Positions 21,951-34,335 are shown, counted from the first letter of the stretch. The stretch is 64,000 bases of DNA from Triticum aestivum (GCF_018294505.1 NC_057808.1:229397780-229461779); one strand, 5' to 3'. A program made the numbers and translations. Notes: generated from the letters alone by a model not told the origin.

Positions 21951-22861
21951 TGCTTTCACACCTTGACTTTAAAATATTTGGTTTGGAGACCACCAAAGAT
22001 CAATATGTGCTGCTAATGTTGCTGATTTGTTCTTTCGTGAAGTTATTCGCTTGCATGGTGTGCCAAATACTATTGTTTCAGATCATGATACTAAATTTCT
22101 TAGCCACTTTTGGAGATGTTTATGGGCTAAGTTGGGGACTAAACTGCTTTTTAGTACTACTTGTCACCCCAAACTGATGGACAAACTGAAGTAGCCAATA
22201 GAACATTGTCTACTATGCTTAGGGTTGTTTTGAAGAATAACAAGAAAATGTGGGAAGAATGCTTGCCTCGTATTGAATTTTCTTATAATCGTTTGCTGCA
22301 TTCTACTACTAAGATGTGGCCTTTTGAAATTGTGTATGGTTTCCTACCTCGTGCACCTATTGATTTGTTGCCTCTTCCATCTTCGGAGAAGGCTATTTCT
22401 GATGCTAAACAATCTGCGGAATTGATCTTAAAAATGCATGAGTTAACTAAGGAAAACATTGAGCGTATGAATGCTAAATATTAACTTACTGGAGATAAAG
22501 GTAGAAAACATGTTGTCTTTGCACCTAGAGATCTTGTTTGGTTACATTTGCGTAAGGATAGGTTTCCTGATTTACGCAAATCAAAGCTAATGTCATGTGC
22601 TGATGGTCCTTTTAAGGTGTTAGAGAAAATAAATGACAATGCATATAAACTTGAGCCGCCTATAGATTTTGGGGTTAGTCCCACTTTTAAAATTGCAGAT
22701 TTAAAGCCTTATTTGGGTGAGGAAGATGAGCTTCCGTCGAAGACGACTTCATTTCAAGAAGGGGAGGATGACGAGGACATCAATACCTTTGTTACACCCA
22801 CAGCTCCTGCTGCTATCATACTGGACCAATTACTAGAGCTCGCGCACGCCAATTAAATTAC
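21951..22861 (+). pseudogene. Element B integrase, N-terminal half deleted
   Basis: After [15 protein letters not shown] the sequence jumps straight to the middle of the integrase core ([10 protein letters not shown] type), so the H2C2 zinc finger and first catalytic Asp are missing. The remaining core has [15 protein letters not shown] (second Asp) and [15 protein letters not shown] (Glu) in shifted frames. The C-terminal part has [32 protein letters not shown] and [13 protein letters not shown]. The frame runs through the polypurine tract and about 90 bases into the 3' LTR before stopping. Confidence 0.85.
22756..22768 (+). promoter_or_regulatory. Element B polypurine tract
   Basis: AAGAAGGGGAGGA directly before the 3' LTR; in frame it encodes part of the QEGEDDED stretch of the polyprotein. 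Confidence 0.8.
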
Positions 22862-23683
22862 CAAGTACTTCCGTTTCTTGGCAATGATTCTAATGTTCGT
22901 GAGAATACGATGCTGCCTAAATTGGATACATTTATCTTGCTTACAAATGAAGGGCCGAGTTTGGACTAGAAGGATGAATATTGGAGCGAGATCAAGCATG
23001 GAGATTATGACATGCGCAAGGGGAATAAGAACGGAGTTACAAGTGATGATTTTAGGACTTTAAAGCCACCATAATGAGTGCATGAAGGCTTGGACGTAAT
23101 ATACAAGATGCCACTTCATAAATTTCGCCTGGAGGCTATTATAGGTGCCGCGTCACCTTATTATTGGGCCAGGCCCATGTAATTTCAAAATACTTCAGTA
23201 TAGGCAGTTTTTATAGTCCGTATATATGGGGAAACAGAGTTAGGGTTGGTTTGGACCCCTCCTCCAAGGGGTCACGAAATTCCTCCCTCTTCCTCCATAT
23301 ATACAACCCTTAGGGTGTCGTTTAGACTTTGAGTTTTGTTTAGTTTAAAATTTTGCCATAGCTACAACTTCGCGTACTTCGTTTGTGTTCAACGACCAGA
23401 CCAAGACGCCACATAATCCCACCTTGCAATAAAGCTTTCATCTTATATTCATAATATCCAGATTGCAATCTTTGTTTCTTGCTTGGTCTTCGTTTGCTTG
23501 CAACAAATAGAACCTCGTGGTCAGGTTGATCATGCTCTGACGTGGTCAATAACCTCTCGGAGTTGGTTTAATGATTGCTAAGGCGCGACGTCCTCGCATG
23601 TTCATAGTCGGATCGTCAAAGTCTACTCCTCCAAAATGATTATGACCTTCTCATCGAAAGATGGGACACCTTTGCCTCTATCA
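22769..23683 (+). repeat. Element B 3' LTR
   Basis: Starts TGACGAGGACATC and ends GCCTCTATCA, followed by the ATCGG duplication. It has the short CTAGAGCTCGCGCACGCC unit once. Confidence 0.92.
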
Positions 23684-23967
23684 ATCGGTCCAAGGTCCGA
23701 TTTGCTGTGTTCAACGTTGATCACTTTAGCATTTGGGAACAGACCATAGAGTTCCCCATTACAAACACCTTTGTGCAGCCTTTCTCTCAATCTCCTTCTG
23801 CGCCACATAAACTGATCGCCGGAGAAGTCAATGTCATCCCGTTCACAATCCACTAACGCATCATGGAACTGTTGCATCATCTCCATCAGCCTAGGGGCCC
23901 CTCCTTCCTTCTCATGTGAGAATAGAATTTCGTTAAAGTCCCCCATAACAACCCATGGTAGCCGTGG
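23684..23967 (-). pseudogene. LINE endonuclease, C-terminal half
   Basis: Minus-strand frame with PWVVMGDFNEILFSHEKEGG, the GDFN motif of APE-type LINE endonucleases, followed by MQQFHDALVDCERDDIDFSG and TW-like region FMWRRRRLRERL. The enzyme nicks target DNA to prime LINE insertion. It lies between element B (left) and element D (right); both duplications are shared with the flanking LINE pieces. Confidence 0.85.
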
Positions 23968-25703
23968 TGAAGGAAATATGCAATAGAGGCAATAATAAAG
24001 TTGTGATTTATATTTCATTATATCATGATAAATGTTTATTATTCATGCTAGAATTGTATTGACCAGAAACTTGATACATGTGTGGATACATAGACAAAAC
24101 ACAGTGTCCCTAGTAAGCCTCTACTAGACTAGCTCGTTAATCAAAGATGGTTAAGTTTCCTAACAATAGGCATGTGTTGTCATTTTATGAATGGGACCAA
24201 ATCATTAGGAGAATGATGTGATGGACAAGACCCATCTGTTAGCTTAGCATAATGATCGTTAAGTTTTATTGCTATTGCTTTCTTCATGTCATATACATAT
24301 TCCTTTGACTATGAGATTATGCAACTCCCGGATATCGGAGGAATACCTTGTGTGCTATCAAATGTCACAACATAACTAGGTGATTATAAAGATGCTCTAC
24401 AGGTATCTCTGAAGGTGTTTGTTGAGTTAGCATAGATCGAGATTATGATTTGTCACTCCGAGTATCGGAGAGGTATCTCTGGGCCCTCTCGGTAATGCAC
24501 ATCATAATAAGCCTTGCAAGCAATGTGATTAATGAGTTAGTTGCAGGATTATGTATTACAGAACGAGTAAACAGACTTGCCAGTAACGAGATTGAACTAG
24601 GTATGAAGATACCGGCGATCAAATCTCGGGCAAGTAACATACCGTTGACAAAGGAATAACGTATGTTGTCATTACGGTACGACCAATAAAGATCTTCATA
24701 GAATATGTGGGAACCAATATGAGCATCAGGTTCCGCTGTTGGTTATTGACTGGAGAGGTGTCTCGGTCATGTCTACATAGTTCTCGAACCCGTAGGGTCC
24801 GCACGCTTAACGTTCGATGATAATTTTGTATTATATGAGTTATGTGATTTGGTGACCTAATATTATTCGGAGTCCCGTATGAGATCACGGACATGACGAG
24901 GAGTCTCGAAATGGTCGAGAGGTAAAGATTCATATATAGGATGATGATATTCGGACACCAGAAGTGTTCTGGGGGTACCGGATACATATCGGGTCAACGG
25001 AAGGGGTTCCTGGCATCCCCCCGGCAACTACATGGGCCTAATGTGCGAAGGGGACAGACCAGCCCCTAGGGGGCTGGTGCGCCCCATTTAGGCCAAAATA
25101 GGGGGGAAGGAAAGAGAAGAAGAGGGAAAGGAAGGGGAGGGATTCGGCTTCCCCCTTCCTTCTCTCCTCCCTCCTCCTTCCTTCCCCCTCCGGATGAATA
25201 TGGAAGGGGGAGGCCGAATTGGGAGGCACCCAAGTAGGATTCCTCCTACTTGGGGCACCCCCTTGGCTGCCTCTCCTCCCCTCCAACCTATGTATATGAG
25301 GGGGGGCACCGCTAGAACACACAACATTGATTCCTAGCCATGTGCGGCGCCCCCCTCCATAGTTTACGCCTCTGGTCATATTGTCGTGGTGCTTAGGTGA
25401 AGCCCTGCGCGGATCACTTCACCATCACCGTCACCACGCCGTCGTGCTGACGAAACTCTCCCTCGACACTTTGCTGGATCAAGAGTTCGAGGGACGTCAT
25501 CGAGCTGAACGTGTGTAGAACTCGGAGGTGTTGTACGTTCGGTACTTGATCGGTTGAATCGAGAAGACGTTTAAACTAACGCTTCCGCTTTCGGTCTATG
25601 AGGGTACGTGGACACACTCTCCCTCTCGTTGCTATGCATCTCCTAGATATATCTTGTGTGATCGTAGGAATTTTTTTGAAATTGCATGCTACGTTCCCCT
25701 ATA
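23968..25703 (+). repeat. Element D 5' LTR
   Basis: Starts TGAAGGAAATATGC; the inner sequence (GGTTATTGACTGGAGAGGTG, TTGTCACTCCGAGTATCGGA) matches Angela/BARE1 LTRs from memory. It ends CCCCTATA where the 3' LTR has CCCCAACA. Compared with the 3' LTR it lacks about 20 bases near 25570. Confidence 0.88.
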
Positions 25704-25704
25704 G

Positions 25705-25716
25705 TGGCATCCGAGC
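25705..25716 (+). promoter_or_regulatory. Element D primer-binding site, decayed
   Basis: TGGCATCCGAGC, a two-mismatch form of the initiator tRNA-Met site, one base after the LTR. Confidence 0.7.
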
Positions 25717-26979
25717 GAGGTCTATGCGTAGATGATATGCATGAGTAGAACACAAAGAGTTGTGGGCGGTGATCATCATATTGCTTACCACCAATATCTT
25801 ATTTTCATTCAGCGGTATTGTTGGATGAAGCGGCCCGGACCAACCTTACATGACCACGTTCACAAGACCGGTTCCACCGATAGACATGCAACTAGTTTTG
25901 CATAAAGGTGGCTGGCGGGTGTCTGTTTCACCAACTTTAGTTGAATAGAATTTGACTGCGGCCGGTCCTTGTTGAAGGTTAAAACAACAAACTTGATAAA
26001 TCACCGTTATGGTTTTGATGCGTAGGTAAGAACGGTTCTTGCTAGAAGTCCATAGCAGCCACGTAAAACTTGCAAAAACAAAGTAGAGGACGCCTAACTT
26101 GTTTTTGCATGGCATGTTGTGATGTGATATGGTCAAGACATGATGTGATATACGTTATTGTATGAGATGATCATGTTTTGTAAAAGTTATTGGCAACTCA
26201 CAGGAGCCTTATGTTCGTCGCTTTATTGTATGAAATGCAAATGCCATGTAATTGATTTACTTTATCATTATGCGTTAGCAAAAGTTGTAGAAGCAATAGT
26301 TGGCGAGACTACCACGACGCTACGATGGAGATCAAGGTGTCACGCTGGTGACGATGGATATCATGACGGTGCTTTGGAGATGGAGATCAAAGGCAGAAGA
26401 TGATGATGGCCATATCATGTCACATATCTTGATTGCATGTGATGTTTATCTTTTATGTATCTTATTTTGCTTAGTACGGCGGTAGCATTATAAGATGATC
26501 GCTTACTAAAATTCCAAGGTATAAGTGTTCTCCCTGAGTATGCACCATTGAGAAAGTTCGTTGTGCTGAGACACCACGTGATGATCAGGTGTCATAAGCT
26601 CTACGTTCACATACAATGGGTGCAAGACAGTTTTGCACATGCAGAATACTTGGGTTAAACTTGACGAGCCTAGCATGTACAGACATGGCCTCGGAACACT
26701 TGAGACCGAAAGGTCGAACGTGAATCATATAGTAGATATGATCAACATAGAGATGTTCACCATTGAAAACTAATCCATCTCACATGATGATCGGACATGG
26801 TTTAGTTGATATGGATCACGTGATCATTTAGATGACTTGAGGGATGTCTATCTAAGTGGGAGTTCTTAAGTAAGATGATTAATTGAACTTAATTTATCAT
26901 GAACTTAGTACTGATAGTATTTGCATATCTATGTTGTAGATCAATAGCTCGCGTATAGCTCCCCTGTTTTATTTTTGAT
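25717..26979 (+). other. Element D 5' leader
   Basis: About 1.26 kb of non-coding leader between primer site and gag, usual for Angela/BARE1. Short ORFs here have no family resemblance. Confidence 0.75.
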
Positions 26980-27647
26980 ATGTTCCTAGAGAAAACTAAG
27001 TTGAAAGATGATAGTAGCAATGATGCAGACTGGGTCCGTGATCCGAGGATTATCCTCATTGCTGCACAGAAGAATTATGTCCTTGATGCACCGCTAGGTG
27101 ACAGACCTATTGCAGGAGAAAACGCAGACGTCACGAATGTTTGACAAGCTCGATATGATGACTACTTGATAGTTTAGTGCACCATGCTTTACGGCTTAGA
27201 ATCGGGACTTCAAAAATGTTTTGAATGCCATGGAGCATATGAGATGTTCCAAGAGATGAAAATGATATTTCATATTCATGCCCGTGTTAAGAGGTATGAG
27301 ACCTCTGACAAGTACTTTGCCTACAAGATGGAGGAGAATGTCTGGGAACTACAATCGCTTGAATCAAGTGGGAGTTAATCTTCCAGATAAGATAGTGATT
27401 GACAGAGTTCTCTAGTCACTATCATCAAGTTACTAGAACTTCGTGTTGAACTATAATATGCAAGGGATGACGAAAACGATTCCCAAGCTCTTCGCGATGC
27501 TGAAATCGGCGAAGGTAGAAATCAAGAAATAGCATCAAGTGTTGATGGTTAACAAGACCAATAGTTTCAAGAAAAAGTGCAAGGGAAAGAAAGGGAACTT
27601 CAAGAAGAATGGAAAGCAAGTTGCCACTCCCATGTTGAAGCCCAAAG
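26980..27647 (+). pseudogene. Element D gag, first part
   Basis: Copia Gag (UBN2 type): AAQKNYVLDAPLGDRPIAG, then two early stops (near 27142 and 27176), then MLYGLESGLQKCFECHGAYE, MFQEMKMIFHIHARVKRYE and TSDKYFAYKMEEN. The rest survives only as short frames up to a Lys-rich region coding for FKKKCKGKKGNFKKNGKQ-like sequence. Element E then interrupts it at 27653. Gag would form the particle shell. Confidence 0.82.
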
Positions 27648-27652
27648 CTAGA

Positions 27653-29174
27653 TGATACGTCCATTTTGCATCATGTTTTTATAACGGTATTTATTGCATT
27701 ATGGGCTGTTATTACACATTATGTCACAATACTTATGCCTATTCTCTCTTATTTTGCAAGGTTTACATGAAGAGGGAGAATGCCGGCAGCTAGAATTCTG
27801 GGCTGGAAAAGGAGCAAATATTACAGACCTATTCTTCACAGCTCCAAAAGTCCTGAAACTTCACGGAGGCAGTTTTTAGAATTAATAAAAAATACTAGCG
27901 AAAGAATCAACCAGAGGGGGGCCACCCACCATCCATGAGGGTGGGGCACGCGCCCTACCCCCTTGGGCGCTCCCCCTGCCTCGTGGGCCCCCTGGTAGGC
28001 CTCCGGTGCCCATCTTCTGTTATATGAAGTCTTTTACCCTGAAAAAAAATCATAAGGAAGCTTTTGGGAGAAACACCGCCGCCACGAGGCGGAACCTTGG
28101 AGGAACCAATCTAGGGCTCCGGCGGAGTTGTTCTGCCGGGGAAACATCCCTCCGGGAGGGGGAAATCATCACCATCGTCATCACCATTGATCCTCTCAGT
28201 GGGAGGGGGTCAATCTCCATCAACATCTTCACCAACACCATCTCCTCTAAAACCCTAGTTCATCTCTTGTATCCGATCTTTGTCTCAAAACCTCAGATTG
28301 GTACCTGTGGGTTGCTAGTAGTGTTGATTACTCCTTGTAGTTGATGCTAGTTGGTTTATTTGGTGGAAGATCATATGTTCAGATCCTTTATGCATATTAA
28401 TACCCCTCTGATTATGAACATGAATATGATTTGTGAGTAGTTACGTTTGTTCCTGAGGACATGGGAGAAGTCTTGCTATAAGTAGTCATGTGAATTTGGT
28501 ATTCGTTCGATATTTTGATGAGATGTATGTTGTCTCTCCTCTAGTGGTGTTATGTGAACGTCGACTACATGACACTTCACCATTGTTTGGGCCTAGAGGA
28601 AGGCATTGGGAAGTAATTAGTAGATGATGGGTTGCTAGAGTGACAGAAGCTTAAACCCTAGTTTATGCGTTGCTTCGTAAGGGGCTGATTTGGATCCATA
28701 TGTTTCATGCTATGGTTAGGTTTACCTTAATACTTATTTTGTAGTTGCAGATGCTTGAAATAGGTGTTAATCATAAGTGGGATACTTGTCCAAGGAAGGG
28801 CAGTACCCAAGCACCGGTCCACCCACATATCAAATTATCAATGTAACGAACGCGAATCATATGAACGTGATGAAAACTAGCTTGACGATAATTCCCATGT
28901 GTCCTCGGGAGCGTTTTCCTTCATATAAGAGTTTGTCGAGGCTTGTCCTTTGCTACAAAAAGGATTGGGCCATCTTGCTGCACCTTATTTACTTTCATTA
29001 CTTGTTGCCCCTTACAAATTACCTTATCACAAAACTATCTGTTACCGATAATTCAGTGCTTGCAGAGAATACCTTACTGAAAACCGCTTGTCATTTCCTT
29101 CTGCTCCTCGTTGGGTTCGACACTCTTACTTATCGAAAGGACAACGATAGATCCCCTATACTTGTGGGTCATCA
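27653..29174 (+). repeat. Element E 5' LTR
   Basis: TGATACGTCCATTTTGC to GTGGGTCATCA. GC-rich inverted block around 27930-27990, followed by TTATATGAAG near 28019 as a possible TATA box. Confidence 0.92.
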
Positions 29175-29185
29175 AGACTCTTTTC

Positions 29186-29204
29186 TGGCGCCGTTGCCGG
29201 GGAG
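29186..29204 (+). promoter_or_regulatory. Element E primer-binding site
   Basis: TGGCGCCGTTGCCGGGGAG, a perfect complement of the plant tRNA-Asp 3' end as I recall it, 11 bases after the LTR. Confidence 0.85.
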
Positions 29205-29280
29205 TGAAGCGCCTTTGGTAAGTGGAATTTGGTAAGGAAAAATTTATATAGTGTGCTGAAATTTACTGTCACTTGTTACT

Positions 29281-29956
29281 ATGGAAAGTAATCCTTTGAG
29301 GGGCTTGTTCGGGGGTATCTTCACCCCGACCAGTAGAGCAAAGAGTTGCTCCTCAACCTACTGAACCTACTGAAAATGTTTACTTTGAAATTCCTTCGGG
29401 TATGATAGAGAAACTGCTAGCTAATCCTTTTACAGGAGATGGAACATTACATCCCGATTTGCACCTAATCTATGTGGATGAAGTTTGTGGATTATTTAAG
29501 CTTGCAGGTATGCCCGAGGATGTTATCAAGAAGAAGGTCTTCCCTTTATCTTTGAAGGGAAAGGCATTGACATGGTTTAGGCTATGTGATGATATGGGAT
29601 CATGGAACTACAACCGATTGAAATTGGAATTTCATCAGAAGTTTTATCCTATGCATCTTGTTCATCGTGATCGCAATTATATATATAATTTTTGGCCTCG
29701 CGAAGGAGAAAGCATCGCTCAAGCTTGGGGGAGGCTTAAGTCAATGTTATATTCATGCCCCAATCATGAGCTCTCAAGAGAAATTATTATTCAAAAAATT
29801 TATGCTCGGCTTTCTCTCAATAATCGCTCCATGCTCGATACTTCTTGTACTGGTTCTTTTATGATGAAGACTATTGAATTCAAATGGGATTTATTGAAAG
29901 AATTAAACGCAAATCTGAAGATTGCAATCTCGACGAAGGTAAGGAGTCAGGTATAA
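29281..29956 (+). pseudogene. Element E gag
   Basis: The first ATG (29281, MESNPLRGLFGGIFTP) is separated by a frameshift from the Gag core (frame from 29402): NPFTGDGTLHPDLHL, GLFKLAGMPEDVIKKKVFPL, LKGKALTWFRLCDDMGSWNY, FHQKFYPMHLVHRDRNYIY, EGESIAQAWGRLKSMLYSCP. This is the retrotransposon Gag domain of Ty3/Gypsy. The QAWGRL codons contain AAGCTTGGGGGAG at 29721-29733. A one-base loss near 29890 shifts into the protease frame. Confidence 0.85.
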
Positions 29957-31155
29957 CACCTAAGTTTGATTGTGTTAAATCTTTTATGGATACCGATGTT
30001 TTCCGTGAATTTAGCACTAAATATGGACTTGACTCTGAGATAGTAGCTTCTTTTTTTGAATCCTTTGCTACTCATGTTGATCTCCCTAAGGAGAAGTGGT
30101 TTAAATATAATCCTCCCATTGAAGTAAAAGTAGTTGCACCTATTAAAGTTGAAGAAAAGACTATCACTTATAATGTTGATCCTATTGTTCCTACTGCTTA
30201 TATTGAGAAACCACCTTACCCTGTTAGAATAAAGGATCATACTAAAGCTTCAACTGTGGTTCGTAAGAGTAATACTAGAACACCTACACCCCATGAGCAA
30301 ATTAAAGTCAAACCTAGTATTGCTATGGTTAAAGATCTCTTGGCTGATAATATTGATGAGCATGTTATTTACTTCTGTGATGAAGCTGCTAGAATTGCTA
30401 GACCTGATACTAAAAATAAACATAGACCTGTTGTAGGCATGCCTGTTATTTCTGTTAGAATAGGAGATCATTGTTATCATGGCTTATGTGACATGGGTGC
30501 TAGTGCAAGTGCAATACCTCATTCCTTATACAAAGAAATTATGCATGATATTGCACCAGCTGAGATAGAGGAAATTGATGTTACAATTAAGATTGCCAAT
30601 AGAGACACTATTTCACCAGTTGGGATTGTTAGAGATGTTGAAGTCTTGTGTGGAAAAGTTAAATATCCTGCTGATTTTCTTGTTCTTGGTTCCCCACAAG
30701 ATAGCTTTTGTCCCATCATATTTGGTAGACCCTTCTTGAATACTATTAATGCTAGGATAGACTACAAAAAGGATGTTGTTACTATTGGTCTGGGGGATAT
30801 GTCTCATGAGTTTAATTTTGCTAAATTTCGTAGACAACCCCATGATAAAGAAAAACCTAGTAAAGATGAAATTATTGGTCTTGCCTCTATTGTCGTGCCT
30901 CCTAATGATCCTTTATAACAATATTTTCTCGACCATGAAAATGATATGTTTATGAATGAAAGAAGGGAAATAGATGAAGTATTCTTTAAACATGGACCTA
31001 TTTTGAAACACAACTTGCCTGTTGAAATCCTAGGGGATCCTCCTCCACCCAAGGGTGATCTCGTGTTTGAGCTTAAACCATTACCTGATACTCTTAAATA
31101 TGCTTATCTTGATGAAAAAAAGATATATCCTGTTATTATTAGTGCTAACCTTTGA
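29884..31155 (+). pseudogene. Element E protease and linker
   Basis: One frame with TAA at 30916-30918 and TGA at 31153-31155. The first part (MGFIERIKRKSEDC onwards) continues gag after an indel; the start at 29884 is not a true start. The aspartic protease has GLCDMGASASAIPHSLYKEI (active-site D-M-G-A form) and CPIIFGRPFLNTINARIDY. After the TAA come VFELKPLPDTLKYAYLDEKK and PVIISANL, the segment just before reverse transcriptase in this group. The protease would process the polyprotein. Confidence 0.85.
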
Positions 31156-32224
31156 GAGCATGAAGAAGAGAAATTATTGAAAACTCTGAAGAAGCACCGT
31201 GCTGCTATTGGATATACTCTTGATGATCTTAAGGGCATTAGTCCCACTTTATGCCAGCACAATTTTTTTGGAGAAAGACGCTAAACTAGTTGTTGATCAC
31301 CAACGACGGTTCAATCCTAAGATGAAAGAAGTGGTAAGAAAAAGAAATACTAAAGCTTCTAGAGGCAGGTATAATTTATCCCGTTGCTGATAGTCAGTGG
31401 GTAAGTCCTGTCCATTGTGTCCCTAAGAAGGGAGGCATTACTGTTGTCCCTAATGATAAAGATGAATTGATCCCACAAAGAATTGTTACAGGTTATAGAA
31501 TGGTAATTAATTTCCGCAAACTAAATAAAGTTACCAAAAGGGATCGTTACCCTTTACCTTTTATTGATCAAAAGCTACAAAGGTTATCCAAACACACAGA
31601 TTTTTGCTTTCTAGATGGTTACTCTGGTTTCTCTCAAATACCTGTGTCAAAAGAGGATCAAGAAATGACCACGTTTACTTGTCCTTTCGGTACCTTTGCT
31701 TATAGACGTATGCCTTTGGTTTATGTAATGCACCCGCTACCTTTCAAAGATGCATGATGGCTATATTCTCTGATTTTTGTGAAAAGATTGTTGAGGTTTT
31801 CATGGATGATTTCTCCGTATATGGAACTTCTTTTGATGATTGCTTGAGCAACCTTGATCGAGTTTTGCAGAGATGTGAAGAAACTAATCTTGTCTTGAAT
31901 TGGGAAAAGTGCCACTTTATGGTTAATGAAGGTATTGTCTTGGGGCATAAAATTTCTGAATGAGGTATTGAATTTGATAAAGTTGATGCTATTGAAAAGA
32001 TGTCGTGTCCTAAGTACATTAAAGGTACAAGAAGTTTCCTTGGTCATGCCGGTTTTTATAGGAGGTTCATTAAGGACTTCTCTAAAATTTCTAGGCCTCT
32101 GACTAATCTCTGGTTCCATTTGTCTTTGATGATGATTATGTAGAAGCATTTGAAATACTTAAGAAAGCCTTGATTTCTACACCTATTTGTTCAACCACCT
32201 GATTGGAGTTTACCCTTTGAAATT
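31156..32224 (+). pseudogene. Element E reverse transcriptase
   Basis: Pieces in three frames: KHRAAIGYTLDDLKGISP, DHQRRFNPKMKEVVRK, then RIVTGYRMVINFRKLNKVTK, FCFLDGYSGFSQIPV (first Asp) and TFTCPFGTFAYRRMP. A one-base loss near 31717 shifts into the frame with FSDFCEKIVEVFMDDFSVYG, so the FMDD catalytic box is intact at about 31796. After a TGA near 31963 come the thumb motifs (SFLGHAGFYRRFIKDFS) and a last shift before RNase H. It is not expressible as one protein. Confidence 0.85.
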
Positions 32225-33990
32225 ATGTGTGATGCTAGTGATTATGCTGTAGGTGCTATTCTAGGACAAAGAGTTGATAAGAAATTAAATGTTATCCAAT
32301 ATGCTAGTAAAACTCTAGACAGTGCCCAGAGAAATTATGCTACTACTGAAAAAGAATTTTTAGCAGTTATATTTGCTTGTGATAAGTTCAGACCTTATAT
32401 TGTTGATTCTAAAGTAACTGTTCACACTGATCATGCTGCTATTAAATATCTTATGGAAAAGAAAGATGCTAAACCTAGACTTATTAGATGGGTTCTCTTC
32501 CTACAAGAATTTGATTTGCATATTATTGATAGAAAGGGAGTTGAGAACCCCGTTGAAGACAACTTGTTTAGGTTAGAGAATGTTCTTGATGACCCACTAC
32601 CTATTGATGATAGCTTCCCTGATGAACAATTAGCTGTCATAAATGCTTCTCGTACTATTCCATGGTATGCTGATTATGCTAATTACATTGTTGCTAAATT
32701 TATACCACCTAGTTTCACATACCAACAAAAGAAAAAGTTTTTCTATGATTTAGGACATTACTTCTGGGATGACCCACACCTTTATAAAGAAAGAGTAGAT
32801 GGTGTTATTAGACGTTGTGTACCTGAGCATGAACATGAACAAATCCTACGCAAGTGTCACTCCGAAGCTTATGGAGGACACAACGCTGGAGATAGAACTG
32901 CACATAAGGTATTGCAATCCGGTTTTTATTGGCCTACTCTCTTCAGAGATGCCCGTAAGTTTGTCTTGTCTTGTGATGAATGTCAAAGAATTGGTAATAT
33001 TAGCAGACGTCAAGAAATGCCTATGAATTATTCACTTGTTATTGAACCATTCGATGTTTGGGGCTTCGATTATATGGGACCGTTTCCTTCCTCTAATGGG
33101 TATACACATATTTTAGTTGATGTTGATTACGTTACTAAGTGGGTAGAAGCTATTCCAACTAGTAGTGCTGATCATAACACCTCTATTAAGATGCTTAAAG
33201 AAGTTATTTTTTCGAGGTTTGGAGTCCCTAGATATTTAATGACTGATGGTGGTTCACATTTTATTCATGGTGCCTTTTGTAAAATGCTTGCTAAGTATGA
33301 TGTTAATCATAGAATTGCATCTCCGTACCATCCACAGTCTAGTGGTCAAGTAGAACTTAGTAATAGAGAGCTCAAATTAATTTTGCAAAAGACTGTTAAT
33401 AATCTAGAAAGAATTGGTCCAAGAAACTTGATGATGCATTATGGGCCTGTAGAACTGCATATAAAAATCCTATGGGTATGTCTCCTTATAAAATGGTTTA
33501 TGGAAAAGCATGTCACTTACCTCTCGAACTAGAACAGAAGGCATATTGGGCCATTAAAGAGCTCAATTATGATTTCAAACTTGCCGGTGAGAAGAGGCTA
33601 TTTGACATTAGCTCACTTGATGAATGGAGAACCCAAGCCTACGAGAATGCCAAATTGTTTAAAGAAAAATTTAAAAGATGGCATGACAAAAGGATACAAA
33701 AGCGTGAGTTTAATGTAGGTGATTATGCGTTGCTATTCAACTCTCTCTTAAGATTTTTTTGCAGGAAAACTTCTCTCTAAATGGGAAGGGCCTTACGTTA
33801 TCTAGGAGGTCTATCGTTCCGGTGCCATAAAAATCAACAACTTCGAAGGCACAAATCCGAAGGTGGTAAACGGTCAAAGAATCAAACATTATATCTCAGG
33901 TAATCCTATAAATGTTGAAACTAATGTTATTGAAACTGTAACCCCGGAGGAATACATAAGGAACACTTTCCAGAACGCTTCAGACTCCGA
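32225..33990 (+). pseudogene. Element E RNase H and integrase
   Basis: From 32225 one open frame of 435 codons carries RNase H ([48 protein letters not shown]), the integrase zinc finger ([19 protein letters not shown] and [10 protein letters not shown]) and the integrase core: [16 protein letters not shown] (D), [14 protein letters not shown] (D), [15 protein letters not shown] (E). All three acidic residues are present. A frameshift near 33415 leads to [19 protein letters not shown] and KRIQKREFNVGDYALLF, then another to KWEGPYVI, a stop, and EVYRSGAIKINNFEG, ending ASDSEKE near 33990. Integrase would insert the DNA copy. Confidence 0.88.
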
Positions 33991-34049
33991 AAAGGAATAG
34001 GTATGTGTTACGGTAAGTAAACCGACTCCAAAACAGTTCTAATGGTAAT

Positions 34050-34200
34050 TTTTCTCCGTTTTGGAATATTTAAGAAAATAGGAAAATAAGAAGTAGTCCG
34101 GGAAGGACACAAGGCATCCACGAGGGTGGAGGGTGCGCCCTACCCCCCTTGGGCGCGCCCCCTGCCTCGTGGGCACCTCGTGTGCTCTCCGGACTCCGTT
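34050..34200 (+). promoter_or_regulatory. LTR-like block upstream of E small ORF
   Basis: Bases 34112-34172 are close to the GC-rich part of E's own LTR (about 27930-27990 and 36515-36580): ATCCACGAGGGTGG, GCGCCCTACCCCC, TTGGGCGC and CCTGCCTCGTGGG in the same order. The AT-rich stretch before it also resembles the LTR. TTATATAATC near 34236 could be a TATA box. A role as internal promoter is inferred. Confidence 0.55.
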
Positions 34201-34335
34201 TTCTTGCACGATACTTCTTTTGGTCGGTAAAAATTCATTATATAATCTCCTGAAGGTTTTGACCACCGTACCATGCAAATATCCTCTATTTTTGTTTTGA
34301 GCTATTTTCTGCCAGAGTCATCAAGACCAGGCATC

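Larger units (their letters stand above)
4171..23683 (+). mobile_element. Element B: Ty3/Gypsy LTR retrotransposon
   Basis: Complete element with both LTRs (4171-5102 and 22769-23683), an initiator-tRNA-Met-type primer site, gag-pol remnants and a polypurine tract. Target duplication ATCGG lies at 4166-4170 and 23684-23688. It was inserted into the LINE and later received elements C and A in its 5' leader. Without those insertions it is about 7.3 kb. It is dead: gag is frameshifted, the reverse transcriptase active site is deleted and much of integrase is missing. Confidence 0.92.

Noticed and set aside
24443..24659. Short ORFs on both strands in the Copia LTR
   Set aside because: They fall inside LTR sequence, overlap each other and show no domain.
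26158..26485. Small ORFs in the element D leader
   Set aside because: This is leader sequence of Angela-type elements; no conserved domain and no start context.
29884..29956. Programmed frameshift between gag and protease of element E
   Set aside because: The overlap is explained by a one-base loss; there is no clear slippery site, and other breaks in E show general decay.
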